Below, piece after piece: positions 57,542 to 60,000 of a stretch of DNA of 60,000 bases; position 1 is the first letter of the stretch, and each line of letters starts with the position of its first letter. The stretch covers positions 11,400,463 through 11,460,462 of the forward strand of contig OZ037770.1 in the NCBI GenBank assembly GCA_964035545.1, in the 5' to 3' direction. The position numbers and the translations under genes were made by a program. Origin of the DNA: Bugula neritina (Eukaryota > Bryozoa > Gymnolaemata > Cheilostomatida > Bugulidae). A model generated the notes under the pieces. The model had not been told where the DNA came from, made no database searches, and worked only from the letters and a program-made list of their open reading frames with translations.

Positions 57542-58795
57542 ACAGGTGTGTGACAGGATATTATTCCATCTTGTGGTACATTTATTATATTGTTTATCTC
57601 ACTAGACTCTGTTTGAATACATCTGGTGCTCAACTCTGTGTTTTCTACTAATGTACATATTTGTGATGATATGTCTGAGATGTACAACTTCTACATATAG
57701 ACTGTGCCTGTTATTTCTAGATGATTCTCAAAGTTGACTCGGTAGAATGAGTTCTTCAACACGGAGCTATGATAGAGTGTGGGAAGCTGTATGACGTCCC
57801 AGTAACTAACTTATACACCTAAACCTAACTAATTTCAAGAAATAATTTATTATCACTTGTACCAAACAGCCTTTTCCACACAACCTGCAAGACTTCACGG
57901 TATTAACTGGCCTGTAACTTTATATATCTAACATGATTTGCATTGAATGGTCATGTAGAGATCAATGTGATCCTCATGGTAACTCTAAGTCTAAGTCTAC
58001 ATTTCCTACAGACTGAAATACTATTATATCACAATGTTTACTACTTGCTATCAAATACTAACCACTACTACTGCATTAATTTTACTTTATAGTTTACATA
58101 TTGTTGTGCACAATAGTTACGTGGGTTTTCTAGTGAGTCCAATTAGTGTTAAGTATACGACAATTCAATGTTTACTATCAAATATCAACCACTACTACTG
58201 CGTTAAGTTTACTGTATGGTTTATATGCTAGTTTCAATTCACTGTATTTGTATGTCAAGTTTTTATTTTATATAATGCATTCTATAACCTGTTTGATATT
58301 GTGTGATCATCTCATCATTTGATTGGCTGTCATAGAATATAATAGTCAAAGTGATTAATTATTTCAGTATATTCTATAAACAATGAATAAATTAGAGTGA
58401 CTATGGTTACTAATGGCAACATATTTTACTATAGATAACATCAGCATGTCTTATTCCAGTAAGATAGTTTACAGCATTTCTACTCTGTGTAGAGTATAAC
58501 AATAGCAATGCTGTAGTTACTTGTAGATGCAGAGTTGTAGATTCTTACTTAAGTTACAACTTGGGTTATTAGAAAGGTTTTTGAAAAATTACATGCCATG
58601 CCATGGCATCCTGGTTAGTAGATTGTATTGTGCAGCACAAAGTTTGGGGTCACTGAGTGCAATGGCTGGGGACTTCTCAAGTTTGGATATGAACTTTGGG
58701 TGATGATGAGCACTGAACAATGGACTTGGTGACCTTGAACTTTGACTGCATGATTGTTGTTTCACAGGAAGTTTTTAAAAAGTTACATGTGATAG
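57542..58795. other. 3' flank of TRIM-like copy 3
   Basis: Matches the 3' flanks of copies 1 and 2, including ATGATTTGCATTGAATGGTC. 58590-58740 is a degenerate repeat also seen at 39873-40045 and in part at 59160-59220. No gene is supported. Confidence 0.65.
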
Positions 58796-59148
58796 TGTAG
58801 TGAGTAGTGCAAAGTACAAATACGGGAATCGCCCTCTCTCTACTCTTGGAATACTTAGACCCTTATGTAGCAACCAATTAGCAGCTCCGGAAAATATGCT
58901 TCCGATTCACGTGACACTTCCCGGGTTATTAACATTATATCACGTTGTTGTAAGCGGAGGCTTGAAGTAGTAACATGTGTTAGTAGTTGACTGATGTATA
59001 GGATAATTTGATGTGATGTTTGTTTCATGCTTTATTGTGGATAATAAATATAATTACTCGACAGCTACCCTAGTAATTGCTAGCAGAATAACCAGCTAAC
59101 TATACGCAAGTAAATAACTCACGCTCAGTAATTGCACAAATTACTACA
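58796..59148 (+). mobile_element. Solo LTR of the Gypsy-type family, direct orientation
   Basis: 353 bp with TGTAGT/ACTACA ends and a 4-bp duplication ATAG (58792-58795, 59149-59152). It differs from the LTRs at 21310 by several bases and is closest to the solo LTR at 40873. Confidence 0.94.
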
Positions 59149-60000
59149 ATAGCACTGATTGATGCAGTACAACGTTTGGGGTCGCTGAGTTCTTTAGCAC
59201 CCAGGACTGGCACTTAGGCCATCGTGTGTACTGTTTCTTACATGCATTTCAAATAATTACTATTATATTACTACAGCAGATATCGTAGCTACAATAAATC
59301 ATGACACATTTTTTATTATCCATATAATTAAACCTAATTAGCCAAATAAATGATAGACCAAGACCATTTTCATCACAAAATTATTAGTGTTTTCAAGGTT
59401 GGAAAAATTGAGTATTCTTACGAAGATAAAGGGCATGGTAACATACACAACATAGTTTGTTGGTCTTTAAACTGTAGATCTAAATGCCAGACCACAATAT
59501 AATACTACATCTACATTAGTTTGAATACAACTTTATAGCTTATATGCATATAACATATTGAATGACTAAATTCCACACCCATTTCCATATATCCATCCAT
59601 ATTCCAATTAATATTATTCTTCCCAATAATTGCGGAGTAATTCATCTACAGATCGAATACTTTAAAGTTTAAAACCTAGTTTACACTTATAAACAGTATA
59701 ACAGAAGAGTCACTATACAAGAAATAGTTGTAGTCTGTATTGATTAGTAAGGTCATAGCTGCTCCACTGCTAGTACAAACAGAAACTGCACTCAAACCCA
59801 AAGATGCCAACATGGTGAGAGCTCCCTTTGTTTTAAAGGCTGTCATATGGATATCTACTGTATAAAGCATAAAAGTGAGATTCATAAAATGATGGGCAAA
59901 CTACTTAATGGCATATGAAGCATCCAGCACATTATAATATACAATGCTCCCTCTGTATCTCACTAAACTCTAAAACCTCAAACTGTGATATCTTAGAATA
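59149..60000. other. Terminal intergenic segment
   Basis: AT-rich. 59810-59970 (ATGGTGAGAGCT, ATGATGGGCAAACTAC) repeats the flank at 40180-40370. No gene is supported. Confidence 0.6.

Overview
This is AT-rich, intron-rich animal nuclear DNA with no bacterial-style gene packing. Genes are split by GT-AG introns, intergenic DNA is full of minisatellites and small transposons, and the genes are metazoan: a Mind bomb-type ubiquitin ligase, a folate-receptor-like GPI-anchored protein, and a tandem family of TRIM-type RING/B-box/coiled-coil/beta-propeller proteins. My best guess is an early-branching metazoan such as a demosponge. That is inference from gene content and base composition; no taxonomic marker is present.

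Layout. (1) Positions 8-11571, minus strand: the N-terminal half of a Mind bomb (MIB) gene, eight exons encoding MIB/HERC2 - ZZ zinc finger - MIB/HERC2 - MIB repeat - start of a second repeat. The ankyrin and RING part lies beyond position 1. Its introns hold minisatellites, a 244-bp tandem duplication that copies an exon end with its splice donor, and a GC-richer ORF that could be an alternative first exon. (2) 11.6-16.8 kb: AT-rich gene desert with a large imperfect inverted repeat. (3) 16819-19586, plus strand: a complete five-exon gene for a 210-residue secreted, probably GPI-anchored folate-receptor-like protein. (4) 21310-26577: a young Ty3/Gypsy-type LTR element with apparently identical 353-bp LTRs, gag, a textbook -1 frameshift signal, protease and a truncated pol lacking reverse transcriptase/RNase H and the integrase core. 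It also has a third, apparently spliced ORF with two zinc fingers and a coiled coil. Two solo LTRs of the same family lie at 40.9 and 58.8 kb. (5) 26.8-58 kb, plus strand: three tandem copies of a TRIM-like gene with identical eight-coding-exon structure. Copy 1 is intact, with a 5.3-kb insertion in intron 5. Copy 2 is interrupted in its propeller exon by a 2.44-kb element with ~598-bp terminal inverted repeats. Copy 3 is intact and mosaic: ends like copy 2, middle like copy 1.

How the parts relate. The TRIM array is the dynamic part of the window. Transposon insertions with empty sites in sister copies order the duplications and reveal gene conversion. A 51-bp minisatellite built from an exon end plus its 5' splice site differs in copy number between paralogues (7, 10 and 2 units). 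The LTR element lacks polymerase and the integrase catalytic core, yet its LTRs look identical, so it was probably moved by enzymes supplied by a relative.
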